Positions 23,517 to 35,176 of a DNA stretch of 64,000 nt are shown one piece after another (the stretch's first letter is position 1; every line of letters begins with the position of its first letter). The notes beneath the pieces are model-generated. The model saw only the letters and a list, made by a program, of their open reading frames with translations. It was not told the DNA's origin and did no database searches. Source of the DNA: Cinnamomum chago. Taxonomy: Eukaryota; Streptophyta; Magnoliopsida; Laurales; Lauraceae. A program made the position numbers and the translations under genes. The stretch covers positions 32,910,501 through 32,974,500 of the forward strand of contig CP142452.1 in NCBI GenBank assembly GCA_038049695.1, in the 5' to 3' direction.

Positions 23517-25266
23517 GGGGAAAGATGTGGGTGGCATAGTCAACCAAGCTTTTGTGTCCCAAGAATCCGTATGAAGACTGACTACTTGGGTGGTGAGGAG
23601 AATTTTAGGAATTTTGTTTTTGGTTTTGCCTATTGGGTTTTGCTTATGGGATATGTCAGTTGAAGAGGAGTATGAGAAAGAAAGACTTTCATTTCCAATA
23701 CTCTTTTTTTCTCTCACCTTGGAAGATCATTTCCCGTATCTTTTGCTTGTAAGACTGCTCTGTAAGGACATATTGGTCATTTATGGAAAGGGGAGAGACT
23801 GTGGAGAAGATGATCCCTGTACCTTTTCCAAGAAAGTCAAGTGTTTGCCCATGAAGGCATAGAGATTCTTCTGAGTCACGGAAGGTGGGCTTGTATCAGT
23901 CAGTTGTCCCGCGGCCGGCCCCCCCACTGCCTTGTTTGGCACCAGAGAGTTGGGTGTGTAGTGCCAATCGAGTGAGCCCATATGGCACGTGATACACCAT
24001 GTGGGAAGGTGGGGCTCATGTGATCTTCAATGTGTGTGTGTGGGGGAATAAGGTGATGTTAACTTAAACCACCCTTGGGGAGCTGTAGGGGCCGGTCCTG
24101 TGTCAACCTCTGAGGGCCTCTCAAACAAGAGAAGTGGACAGCAAGATGACAGCCTTTGAAAGGATTCAACACTAGAAAAGGCTACTCCATCTACACAGGC
24201 ACATCTGATCCCCTCTTTGTAATTGTAAAAAGAAAAAGAGAGTCTACTATGGTTGAAATTGCAACATCTACCGTTGTGGAAAACGACCCGTGTCACCCAA
24301 TTCAGGACTAGGTATTTTATTCTTGTTGATTGTTAAAGGTTTTAGAGAGCCCCCGTTTGGATTTGGAGATGTTCTTGGAAACTGTGTAAGCTTGTTGAGA
24401 TCTGGGTCCTGTGTGAAAGCAGGAAACTAAGCTGTGTTTGTTATTGAAAGCCGACTAGTTCTTTTCTGTTTGTTTGTTGAGTGGTAGATCCTATGTTCTT
24501 AATCATTTCATTTCTAGTTAGGAGCTGGGCCTATATTATCTACCAAACCTTATCTCTCTCTTTGGCTTTTTGTATAATTTTTTTTTTGTTACGACCCATT
24601 ACATTGGCTTCACTGATTTCTTGGTTTGTTTTGGGGTAATGATTCTTAGACACCGACAGTCTCTATGGAATCGACACGCCTGCTAATTAAGTTGACTAGA
24701 TCACTAATTCACTCATAGTGGAGTGGAACCAAATCTGTGTTTCATGTCTTCTAGAAAGAGACCACAAATAAAGGCCAAAACAAAACCAATAAACAATTCC
24801 ATTCCATACCCTCAAGCAGCATGCAAATGGCCCAATGGTTTTTTTGGGACTGGCCAATGGGAATAGGGAAGGTGGGTGCCCTCCAATAAGTTTTGTAGGT
24901 GGGCCATTGCGGCCGCCACGTCATCGTTGTCATCATAAACACAGTCATCATCATGCCAAATAGACTAAAAAATTTGTACTAGAGACACAAATGAACCAGG
25001 GCAGAAACCCTGATAAAATTATAAATTACCACCCCTCTAATCTTGTCCCCATGTCTTGCTACATTCCACTCACATCATGTCTCCCTGTCCCTACCCATTA
25101 CAAAGAAACCACTCATCCCCTCCTTCCATAGGCCATAGCTCACAAATCTTTTGGCATTTGGCAACGCTTCATCTTTGTTTATTTGAGATGAAGGAAGCCA
25201 CAAATAGGGAAAAGGGGGACAACCACATATGGAGAAGGAACCAACCCCATTTGGGAAAAAAAGAAG

Positions 25267-25268
<2 letters not shown>
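23517..25268. other. Upstream region of CKX, no gene seen
   Basis: About 1.75 kb of moderate-complexity sequence with no coding frame of recognisable family. The nearest part is presumably the CKX promoter. I see a short GC-rich patch (GCGGCCGGCCCCCCC, about 23910-23925) but no convincing mobile element. Confidence 0.4.

Positions 25269-25310
<42 letters not shown>
25269..25310. repeat. TC microsatellite
   Basis: A perfect (TC)n tract of about 42 bases in the intergenic region upstream of CKX. Confidence 0.85.
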
Positions 25311-25312
<2 letters not shown>

Positions 25313-25992
25313 GTGTACTGCTATATCTTGCACTACCAAATTACCTTAAGTAGTAAATGATATCAATTATGTATAAGAATGACACTGGTTTTAGAAGATA
25401 TCAGTGGAGATATTATCTATCAAAAACACCAGTTGTGTGGATGGCAGAAAAATCGTACTCCCATCTGCCAAAACATAGTGTTTTGGATTATCCATATTCA
25501 ACTTTGGATAAGAACTCTATTGAGTGGGGTTGTCTGTGTTGTGAATGGCAGAGGCAGACAATGCTCAATCGTGTAACAATGTCGATCTTTGGGGTTTTTT
25601 AAATTATTTATATTTTTGTCTCCAAGATAGTATTTATAAATTTTAGGTGTTTTAGGGAAAATATTACTTAAGATAGAATTAATTTTTAACATTTTAAAAT
25701 AAAAATATGCTTAGATAAATCATTATCATCTTTATCATCAATAGTCATATCCCATATATCTGACCCACTGGATTGACTTTAATCCAAGGGTTATGGAATT
25801 TGCTCCCTTTTAGAAAACTCTAGTAGGAAAAAGACAGAAGATTCTGTTGTAGGACAAGGGAGAAAACAAGAGGTTAGGTTCTTCAAAAAGACTATAAGGG
25901 GAGGAGATTATAAGCCTTCAAAGTAAAGCTCTTCACTCTCAATTTATGTTTTTCATTATGTAGAGATGTCATGTTTGAAGAACTCATGGCAT
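25311..25992. other. Spacer, possibly with Copia remnant at its right end
   Basis: AT-rich sequence without a recognised gene. The last bases before the solo LTR (CATGGCATTGATG) fit onto the Copia sequence that resumes at 28230, so at least the right edge probably belongs to the same Tork-like Copia relic. Confidence 0.35.
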
Positions 25993-25997
25993 TGATG

Positions 25998-28229
25998 TGT
26001 TAGGAATTTTGTAGATTGCAATTTGATGGATGCATAATCATTCAAGCATCATTTGATTTACACACTTGCATTGTTTTAGATAAACTTGAAATCTTGTTTT
26101 ATTCATGCATTGCTTTTAAGAGTTGTAAAAGTTTTGATTTATGCATGATTTGCTTTTAAATCTTGGATGCATTTGATTTGAAAAGAGTTTTAGAAAATCA
26201 AGCTAGCCTATGAGTTTTATATCTTTCAAAATGTTTTAGGCTTTTTATGGTTCATGTTTTAAAACCCATATGGTTCATGTTTTAAAACCCATAGAATGAT
26301 TTAAAACATGTTTTTAAGCTTGATTATATGGCCAAAAAAGTTCCACAAAGAAAACCTTCAAATATGCAAAGTTGGAATTTTTGGTGATCCCGGCAGTGTC
26401 GCCGGTCGACCGGCCCAGGGGTCCTGGTCGACAGGGAACACTGCAGGCAGAAAGTGGCCTGGCGCACCAACGGTCATATTTCTGACCGTTGTGTGTTACC
26501 GGTCGACCGAGACCTGTTTGCAGGTCGACCGAGGACTAGCCGTTGGGCACTTTTTGCTATAAATATGAGTTCTTTCCTTTGCCAAAAGTTGGGAATTTTA
26601 AGGCCCTCCTTGAGGGGTTTTGAGGCATATTCAAGGGAAATGAACTAAGGGATGAAGGGGATCATTAGGAAAGCTAAAGCTTGGATTAATGAAGTTAAAT
26701 CACCAAGTAGGCTCTACTTTCCTTAATCATATGTTTTCATGCTTTGTTTTATTTTTGGTAAATCATTTGTAGCATGATAAACTATGTTGTGTTGTATCCT
26801 TAACATGTTTTATGTTTTGAATTGATTTATTGTTTTGGATACATCACCATTGATTCAATCCAAGTAGTACTTTATTTGGTAAATCTAAGTAGATCATGTT
26901 AATGGAAAAATCTTTGAAATCATATGTAACATGATCCATATACTTGGTTGAATCTTTGGGTGTTGTTTTCCAACATAAGAAAATCACTTTCAAAACTATC
27001 TTATGTTTTGGATTCAACTTCTTTACAAATCATATGTTTTCATGTTTTTTTTTTATCTTTGATAAATCTTTAGTAGCATGTTAACCTATGATGTGTTGTA
27101 TCCTTAGCATGTTTTATATTTTGAATAGATCTATTGTTTTGGATGCATCACCATTTGATTCAATCCAAGTAGTACTTTATTTGGTAAATCTAAGTAGATC
27201 ATGTTAATGGAAAAATCTTTGAAATCATATGTAACATGATCCATATACTTGGTTGAATCTTTGGGTGTTGTTTTTCATCATAAGAAAATCTCTTTCAAAA
27301 TATATCTTATGTTATGGATTCAACATCTTTACAAATCATATGTGAATTTGTTTTAAAGTTTTACAACTTGCTTTGCATTGATTGGTATATCATATTCAAG
27401 TTGTATTTATAATTACATATGATTTGTCCCCTTATTTCAATCAAATCTATTTTTATATTTTGAGCTACATTGTTGATTTGATTGACATCCCTATGCATCA
27501 CATGTTTAGAGCTAATTAATTTCATACAACTTGTAAATCTTTGATCTCATTAACAAGTTGTTACTTTTAACATGTGATTAGCATTTCCTCAATCATAAAT
27601 GTTTTTGAGCTAAAACTTTCAAAAGCCTTAGGCATACTTTATGAGCTTTCTTTTTCAAAATGATTGAGGACATCACACACACACATCATGAGCATACATC
27701 TTTGCATTCATTAAGTGTTTGTGTGAGTTAGTTTTTCACTTCCATATCCGCCTAATTAAGAGGCATTGTAATGAGCTTAATTGGATCTCCATCAAGTGTA
27801 TTATAGACACTAACTTAGTGAGATAACCAACCAATGGTTGAAGAGGTTATTGCTTAGCCTATAAAAGCATAGTGTATAGGTTGATGTTGAGCCTTGAAAA
27901 ACATCATTGTAAAGGTTATTGCTAAGCCTTGAAAAGCATATTGTAAAGGTTATTGCTTAGCCTATTGAAAAACATAAATAGTGGAAATCCGGTGGGGGTG
28001 TTGGTTCACAAGCCGGTAGTGGATGTAGGCATTGAGGCCGAACCACTATAAATCCTTGTGTGATGGTGATTGCTTTGTGGTGAGTCTTTTGTTAGCTTCC
28101 GCATCTTGTATGATTAATCATCACATGTGACTAGTTTGTTTTTAAAGAAGTTAAAATTGGTTATAATTGGTCATAAATGAAGCTCACCCTATTCACCCCC
28201 CCTCTAGGGTTCGGATCTCAGGACTTACA
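25998..28229 (+). mobile_element. Solo LTR, Sirevirus-like Copia
   Basis: A 2.2-kb stretch with TGTTAGG at the left, CTTACA at the right, and an exact 5-bp target duplication TGATG (25993-25997 and 28230-28234). It has no coding sequence. Features known from Sirevirus/SIRE LTRs are visible: paired GGTCGACCG-type repeats and AACGGTCA elements (26395-26550), a TATA region (GCTATAAATATGAG, about 26557), the GAACCACTATAAATCC block (about 28041) and CTATTCACCCCCCCTC near the end (about 28188). A flanked, isolated LTR is the expected product of recombination between the two LTRs of one element. The family assignment is from memory. Confidence 0.82.
26726..27334 (+). repeat. Two-copy tandem duplication, about 303 bp, inside the solo LTR
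   Basis: 26726-27028 and 27029-27334 are imperfect direct copies. Each starts ATCATATGTTTTCATG and contains CCAAGTAGTACTTTATTTGG and GGTTGAATCTTTGGGTGTTG. They differ at scattered positions, so the duplication is not recent. Confidence 0.9.
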
Positions 28230-28425
28230 TGATGAAGTTGTAATCAATCAATTAGATGGAAAGAAACACACATTAAAAGATGTACGGTATGTTAATGAAA
28301 TAACCAAGAATCTTATTTCACCAGGGCACTTAGATGACTTTGGATTTATGATTAACTTATGCAAAAGGTCTAAAGATTTCAAGAGATTGCATACAATTTT
28401 TGAAGGATAGAAGATTGGAAGTCTA

Positions 28426-29872
28426 ACTTGGAACATTGGGAGCCTAACTGGGAAACTTATGGAAGTGGTGGATACAATGGAAAGGAGACGAATCGCAATT
28501 GCTTGCTTGCAAGAAACGAGGTGGGTGAGACAGAAAGCTAAAGAGATTGAGAGGACTGGGTATAAGTTAATGTATATGGGAATGGGGTCGGCATAGTGGT
28601 AAGCAAGGACTTAAAGGAAGATATAGTTAGTGTAAAGTGTTGTGGAGATAGGATTATTGCAATTAAGTTAGGGCATGTTTGTGTAGCCCATTTCCGCGGA
28701 AAAGGTTGTAGTTTTCTGTGGAAAACTTCTTTTTTATGTGTTTGGTTCGACAGTTTTCCGCGGAAATGCTTTTTCTTTACGTCAGCTTTTTCCTTCCTAG
28801 ACATGGAAATAGACTTCCTAGGGGGGGGGGTGTATGAGAAGTCAATTTCCACGAAAAACTGACCCCCCAATTTCCTCTCTCTCACCCTCACTCCACCCAA
28901 CCACCCTCTTTCTTCCTTTTCCCCTCCCAACCTCACCCACCCCACACACATACCAACCCACCCACCTAATAGTTTTCACTAAAAAGTGGTTTTCACTAAA
29001 GAAGTCCATAGCTGCACCAAACAACATTAGCACTAATTCATCGAGGAAAACCTTTTTGCACCAAACATAAAATTTTGACTTCCGCGGAATTTTTTTTCCA
29101 AAGAATTTAAAACCCATGGATTTTGCTGATGTGGCAATTTCCAATTTCGATGGAAATTACATGTACACAAACGTGCCCTTAGTGTTAGGAGAAAAGATAG
29201 TGAACGTAATTAGTGCTTATGCCCCCCAGGTGGGCTTAAGAGATGGACATAAGGAGAAGTTTTGGGAAGACTTGGAAGGAGTGGTACTAGAGATACCCCA
29301 AGGCGAGATGGTCTTCATAGGAGGAGATTTGAACGGTCAGGTAGGACGCGGCGTAGATGGATATATAGGAGTACACGGGGGACATGGATACGGTAATAGA
29401 AATGAAGAAGGGAAGGATATTTTGGAGTTTTTAGTGGCTTATGATCTCATGGTAACTAACACCTTTTTTTAGGAAGAGAGAGGAGCATTTGGTGACTTAT
29501 AAGAGTGGCTCCTCAAGGACACAAATTGACTTCTTCTTAACTAGGAAAAGAGACCGCTTAGCTTGTAAAGATTGCAAGGTTATACCGGGGGAGAGCTTGA
29601 CTTCCCAACATAGGTTGTTGACCATAGATGTGCAGCTACAAAGGTATACTAGAAAAAAGAAGTTCTATAGATGCTCAAGGACTAAATGGGGAAACTTGAA
29701 AGGTGATAAGCAACTTGCATTAAGGGAAAAAGTACTAGAGGAAGACGTTTGGGCGGTAAATGAGAGTGCAAATAATATGTGGGATAAGGTAGCAGAGTGT
29801 ATTAGGAGGGTAGGGAAAGAAGTCTTAGGAGAATCCAAAGGGGGTGCTCCGGCACAGAAAGAGGCATGGTAG
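28426..29872 (+). pseudogene. RTE LINE endonuclease domain, interrupted
   Basis: An apurinic-like endonuclease that would nick the target DNA. It starts TWNIGSLTGK and includes the catalytic-type QETRW motif. A frame change near 28580 separates it from NGVGIVVSKD. The MITE at 28671-29178 sits within codons reading IIAIKL before and VLGEKIVNVISAY after, so the frame continues across it once its target copy is allowed for. The domain goes on through GDLNGQVGR. An extra T in the run at about 29462-29470 shifts the frame again before REEHLVTY, and a stop lies at 29870-29872. Confidence 0.85.
28671..29178. mobile_element. PIF/Harbinger (Tourist-like) MITE inside the LINE
   Basis: A 508-bp non-coding element with terminal inverted repeats GGGCATGTTTGTGTA (left) and TACACAAACGTGCCC (right). 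It is flanked by the 3-bp duplication TTA (28668-28670 and 29179-29181), the hallmark of PIF/Harbinger. Subterminal CCGCGGAAA-type repeats recur in both orientations. The open frames across it are by-products. Confidence 0.88.
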
Positions 29873-30234
29873 TGGAGCAAGGCCGTCCAAGACAAGATAA
29901 GAGTTAAAAGATAATGTTTTAAAACTTGGCAAAATGATCGAAATGAAGCGAACTTGGAGAGGTATAAAGACGCAAAAAGAGAAACAAAAAAGGCAGTTAG
30001 TGAAGCCAAGGCAAAGGCATTTGAGGAGCTATATAGGCGACTTGATACTAAGGAAGGTGAAAGCGAGATATTCAAGCTTGCCAAAGCCAGAGATAGGCTG
30101 ACCAAGGACTTAAACCAAGTTAAATGCATTAAGGATGAGGATGAAAATGTATTGTAAAGGATGAGGAGATAAAGGAGCGTTGGAAAAGCTACTTCTACAA
30201 GTTATTTAGCGATAACAGTAGTAGTGACATACAA

Positions 30235-31065
30235 TTGGGGCAATTTATCATTTTTAGGAAAGAATCGAATCATATGTTCTATAGGAGAATTAGTAGGGAA
30301 GAAGTTAAAGAAGTATTGAAAAGGATGAAGAATGGAAAAGCGGTTGGGCCAGATGGTATCCCTATTGAGGTTTGGAGCTGCTTGGGGGAGGATGGCATAA
30401 GTTGGTTGACAAAGCTTTTTAATGTAGTGCTAAAGAGCAAGAAGATGCCTGATGCATGGAGGAAATGTGTTCTTATACCCATATACAAGAACAAAGGAGA
30501 TATTCAGAACTGTGCGAACTACCGCGGGATTAAATTGATGAGCCATACAATGAAATTATGGGAGAGAGTTATTGAGAGAAGACTACGAAGAATAACAAAC
30601 ATTTCAGAGAATCAATTTGTTTTCATGCCTGGGAGATCAACCATGGAGGCTATCTTTCTCCTAAGAAGGTTAATGGAACAGTATAGAGAAGGTCAGAGAG
30701 ATTTACATATGGCGTTCATTAACTTGGAGAAGGCCTATGACCGGGTTCTCAGTGAGCTTCTATGGAGAGTACTGGAAAAGAAAAGAGTGTGTGTCGCATA
30801 TATTGAGGCGATAAAGGATATGTATAATAGAGCCGTGACATCTATAAGAACGACTGGCGGAGAGACTAAAGAGTTTCCTATCACGATTGGTCTACACCAA
30901 GGCTCAACGTTAAGCCCGTACTTGTTTGCCCTAGTTATGGATGAGATTACAAGACATATTCAGGATGGGGTGCCGTGATGTATGCTATTTGCAGATGACA
31001 TTGTTTTAGTGGATGAGACGAGAGAAGAAGTGAATGCTAAGCTAGAATTGTGGCGGAAAACGTAG
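30235..31065 (+). pseudogene. RTE LINE reverse transcriptase domain, disabled
   Basis: The frame 30235-30978 carries the classic non-LTR reverse transcriptase order: VKEVLKRMKNGKAVGPDGIP, PIYKNKGDIQNCANYRGI, HMAFINLEKAYDRV and GLHQGSTLSPYLFALVMDEI. A TGA at 30976-30978 falls where the family normally has Trp, just before CMLFADDIVLVDET, so the catalytic FADD box lies beyond the stop. A further stop follows near 31062. Not functional. Confidence 0.88.
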
Positions 31066-31297
31066 AGACAAAATAGTTTAGGCTAAGTCGATGCAAGCGG
31101 AATATATGGAATGCAAGTTTAGTCAAAGTAGGACACCTAATAACTTAGAAGTAAGTTTGGGCACAGAAAAGATTGTAGAGAAAGAAAACTTTAGGTACCT
31201 TGGATCTATGGTGCAACAGAATGGAGGGATTGATCTGATGTAAATCACAGGATTCAGGCCGGGTGGACCAAATGGAGGAGTGCTTTAGGGGTCTTGT

Positions 31298-31759
31298 GTG
31301 ATCGGAAAGCCCCCCCTCAAGGTTAAAGGAAAGTATTATAAGGTGGCGGTATGTCCAGCGTTGTTATATGAATTAGAGTGTTGGGCAGTAAAGCATAATC
31401 ATGTTAAGAAGATGAAAGTTGCGGAGATGAGAATGCTAAGATGTTTGGGCGGGATCACATGGGGAGATAGGATTAGGAATGAGGAGATTAGGGGCAAAGT
31501 AGGAATAACACCGATTAAAGATAAAATGAGAGAAAATCGACTGAAATGGTTCGACCATGTTACAAGGCGCCCAACGGAGGCACCTGTTAAAAGGTGTAAA
31601 AGCATGGAGATTGCTAGGAGTAGGAGAGGGAAAGGGAGACCCAAAAGAAGTTGGAAAGAAACTATTAAACATGACCTTGCCTACATGGATCTAACGGAGG
31701 ACATGGCCCTAAACAGATTTGATTGGCGTCGTGAAATTCATATAGCCGACTCCACCTAG
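31298..31759 (+). pseudogene. RTE LINE C-terminal region
   Basis: The frame reads YYKVAVCPALLYELECWAVK, then KVAEMRMLRCLGGITWGDRI, RWFDHV-type sequence, and ends at DWRREIHIADST. This is the conserved tail of plant RTE proteins. It is homologous to the small fragment at 18207-18579 but not its source: shared positions such as TRRPTEAPVKR against QCRPATALVRK differ strongly. Confidence 0.85.
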
Positions 31760-32349
31760 TGGGAAAAAGCTTGGTTTGGTTTAGAAGATTGGAAGTCTAT
31801 ATTCTTCATTGCACAACTCAGAAGAGCGATAACAGTAAGAAGATGGTTACAATGGCTAGCAAATGTAAAGATATGCAAGTTTGGCATAGTTGGCTAGGTC
31901 ACCTTAATGAGTGTGGTATTCAGGTATTGCAAAATAAAAACCTCATTTTTATTTTTGAGCATTATTTCTTGATTTCTATGATCATTGTATCATGTGTGGG
32001 CAAAGAAGAGTTAATTTCAAAAGAAATGAATCTCATAGAAAAGGTAAAGCATTAAAATTGCTTTATTCTTATGTTTTGGGGCCTTTGGACATTAAATCTC
32101 TTTGGGGAGCTTTATATTTTATCCCATTTAGATGATTATTCCATAAAGTGTTAATCCCCTTGGCAATAAGGACCAACTCTTCAATGTTTTAAAAGTAGGG
32201 TGGGTACTAAAGAGTCTAAAAGATAAATAAAATGCTTGCAAACTGACAATGGGGGTGAATATTTCTTTGCAACTTTTGATACTTTCATACTTCCATAAGG
32301 AAAATGGAATTCCAAGCATAAGAACTATTCTTAGAGTGCCAACACAAAA

Positions 32350-33669
32350 TGATGCAGGATAGAATGAAACTAATCTAAATGATGCAAGATGAGATCAATA
32401 ACATTAATAACAGTTATAATGAATCAATTGAAACATATTTGACACATCATTTCATGTTGAAATCAACAAAGTTAATTATGAGGAAATCTAATAATTGTTA
32501 CAGTCCTGCAATTTGGGTCCTCAAAGAATTGAGGAAAGGACCAAGCGGAGAGTAAGAACCTCCACCTTGCTTAGGGATCTGCCGAGTCAAGTAAATGATC
32601 AAGATCCTTGAGGATTTGAATGACAGCTAGGCTCAATTTGGGGTAACAAGTGAATATTAGTGGACTGAATATTGTTTTAAATGAAATTCTGGTTTAATTC
32701 AATACACCCACAACTTTATAATGTTAAGCTTGAAATTAGAAGTGAAAATATGAAATAAATGGACTGTTATTGGTTTGAAATTAGATCTAGTGCTTGCCTT
32801 TCTAGATCTATTGCTGGTCTGAATAGAGGGCTGTGATTGATTGAAGGATAAGGGGCTGGATGGAGGGCTGAAAAGGTTTAACGGTGTTGATTTTGGGTTG
32901 TCAAAAAGGTTTTGATCTAGGATTCCACCATGTGGGTAGGTCTAAATCTGGATGGGCAAGAAAGTGTGAGATGAGTATCAAAGGAAATGGAAAACATTGG
33001 AGATAAATACATTGATGATGAAGATAGTGTGATATATTGGCTTCGCACCAAACTCCCCTTCGCAGCCGAGAAGAAGATCCTGCAAGAAAAGTCTCATGAA
33101 GGCCTTTGGAAGAAAATCAATATTCATTCATTCATTGTCTTCCTCTTTTGCAAGAGATACAACCTTAATAATGGGTAATAAGAGAACCTTAGAAACCAAT
33201 GGTTCAGATTTAAATATTTAGATCTTGTCTCATAAATTAAAACCAAACAAATAAAACCAAACACATAAAATAAATAAAGCAAACAAGTGGCTGTTGACAA
33301 GGTGGGAAGGGGCTGCCTTGCGCATGGGGATTTGTGCGCAAGTCTTGTGCATGCATCCCTATGCAAGGGGCTTTAAGTTGTTGGCCCCCTGGACCCCTCT
33401 TCTTATGTCTTTAGTTTTAAACTCTTTAATTCCCATGGGTCCTTTGTCAATCTTTAAATCTTCATGATAACTCCTCAATTACTCATCTCCTGTGGACCAT
33501 CCCATTATGGGGTCTTCCGCGGGTCCACCATCGGAGGCCTTTAACACACCCGGATTAAGATCCAACGGTGTATCTTAGCCCAGAGGTTGATCCAATGGTA
33601 GATTTCCATGATTGTGATGTATCAAGCCCATGAAAAGTTGATCCAACCACAAGGAAGCCTTATCAACCA
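32350..33669 (-). repeat. 3' LTR of the chromovirus
   Basis: In element orientation it begins TGGTTGATAAGG at 33669 after the purine tract TAAGAAGAAAA (33670-33680) and ends CCTGCATCA at 32350. It is homologous along its length to 40589-41919. The chromodomain frame runs about 95 bases into it. Confidence 0.88.
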
Positions 33670-33925
33670 TTTTCTTCTTACACTTTTGGTATTTATTTCC
33701 ATATCTGGAGTTGATGTCCTCATCAATTCCCCTCAGTTGTGAAGATTTCGCTACTGGAGAAACAAAACTGTCATACCTCTCCAAAATATCTGGGTCCATT
33801 CGCTGTAGCTCATCACGGGTAATCCAAGTACTATCTAAAACTGGCCCGTTCTTCCACTTGATAAGGTACTTTTGAACCCCATCGTGTTTGGTGGAAACCA
33901 AGGTCTCATCCACGATATCCTCCAC
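33575..33925 (-). pseudogene. Chromovirus integrase end with chromodomain
   Basis: The 116-residue stretch begins MEDIVDETLVSTKHDG and contains YLIKWKNGP...STWIT, a retrotransposon chromodomain thought to guide integration to particular chromatin. Its last ~30 residues are encoded inside the 3' LTR. Confidence 0.78.
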
Positions 33926-35176
33926 AGTCTCTTTATGTTGGCTCTAAGGGGGTGTAGGTTGAGAAGGAAGATTGGGCTCAAAGTGGGAATGTTCATATGA
34001 TCCAAGCACCTGTGGTGGGTCAGCTTTGGTAGCTAATGGGTCTATAGGTGCGGGAAATTGAGGATCATCAGGTGAAGTTATGGGACTTCTAAGGATCACG
34101 ACATCTTATACATTGAAAATCGGACTAATCCCCATGTCCGGTGGTAGTTCTAACACATATGCATTTGGACCCAGTCTCTTTAAAATTTTGAAAGGTCCCA
34201 TACTGCGGACTTGTAACTTCTTAGCGTTCCCTCCCTTGAGGGAACCTTTCAGGTCTCATCCTGATCATCACATAGTCACCTATGTTGAAGTCAACATGGC
34301 GACGATGTGCGTTGGCAGTAGTTTTGTAGGGTTCATTATGCATGTTAATTCTTTTCTTGATCTCATCATGCAAGGCATGTATGTGTTGTGCAAATGACTC
34401 AGCTGATGCAGATGGCCTAGGTAATGATGACATGGGAATCAGGTCAACTGGCATCCTAGGCTTAAACCCTAACACTACTGCAAATGGACTCATACCAATG
34501 GACCTATTGACCGAACTATTGTATGCAAACTTAGCAGTCGGTAACATAGTATCCCATGCTCGAATATGCTCCCCTACAAGACACCTAAGAAGATTTCCTA
34601 GACTCTTATTCACAACCTCAGTTTGGCCATCTGTTTGGGGGTGATAGGCAGAAGAAAATTGAAGTTTAGTTCCCATGATCACCCAAAGTATCTTCCAAAA
34701 ATAACTTTTAAATTTCACATCCCTATCAGACACAATGGTTGTTGGAAGCCCATGAAGTCAAACAGCCTCACAAAAGAAAAGATGTGCAATTTGAGATGCA
34801 TATGAGGTTTTCGAACAAGGAATAGAGTGAGCCATCTTTGAGAAACGGTCCATTACCACCATAATGGAATCGTGTTTCTGCAAAGTTTTCAGTAGACCCA
34901 ACACCAAATCCATACTGACATCTTGCCACGATGCATGTGGCACCGGCAATGGAGTGTACAACCCCGTGTTCTACTTGTGTTGTTTTGTAAGATGAGACGC
35001 TCGACACTGCACTATTATTTTGGCAATATCTCGCTTGAGAGTTGGCCAATAGAATCGGTCCTCCACAAGGGCAATGGTCTTATCGCGACCAAAGTGGCCT
35101 GCAATTCCTCCCGCATGCATTTCCCACACTAAAAAAATCAAGAAGTGATGTTCGAGGATTGCATAATCTGTTTCCT

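Larger units (their letters stand above)
28426..31781 (+). mobile_element. RTE-type LINE, nearly full length, disabled
   Basis: A non-LTR retrotransposon, 2.85 kb after discounting the MITE inside it. It is flanked by an exact 18-bp target duplication, TAGAAGATTGGAAGTCTA (28408-28425 and 31782-31799). In order it encodes an endonuclease (WNIGSLTGKLMEVVD, IACLQETRW, VNVISAYAPQVG), a reverse transcriptase (FADDIVL near 30988) and the RTE C-terminal domain (RWFDHVTRRPTEAPVKRC, RGKGRPKRSW). It ends in GCTTGGTTTGGT, in keeping with the TTG-type tail of plant RTEs. The 5' end begins almost at the start of the endonuclease. Several stops and frameshifts disable it. Confidence 0.93.
28230..32349 (+). 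mobile_element. Ty1/Copia relic (Tork-like), host of nested insertions
   Basis: Fragments at 28230-28425 and 31782-32349 are separated by the LINE. The first encodes a protease-to-GAG-pre-integrase region (EVVINQLDGKKHTLKDVRYV). The second has GAG-pre-integrase (VWHSWLGHLNECGIQVL) and integrase scraps (TDNGGEY near 32240). The style matches Tork-like Copia. It is clearly broken, with many breaks, and old: it had already been hit by a Sirevirus-like element and the LINE, and it ends at the edge of the chromovirus LTR. Confidence 0.75.

Noticed and set aside
25357-25602. Overlapping plus-strand open frames of 65-81 codons
   Set aside because: Two equally open frames with no family features in AT-rich spacer; no splice or promoter context.
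28538-28951. 137-codon minus-strand open frame
   Set aside because: It spans the edge of the Harbinger-like MITE and the LINE, so it is an accidental frame.
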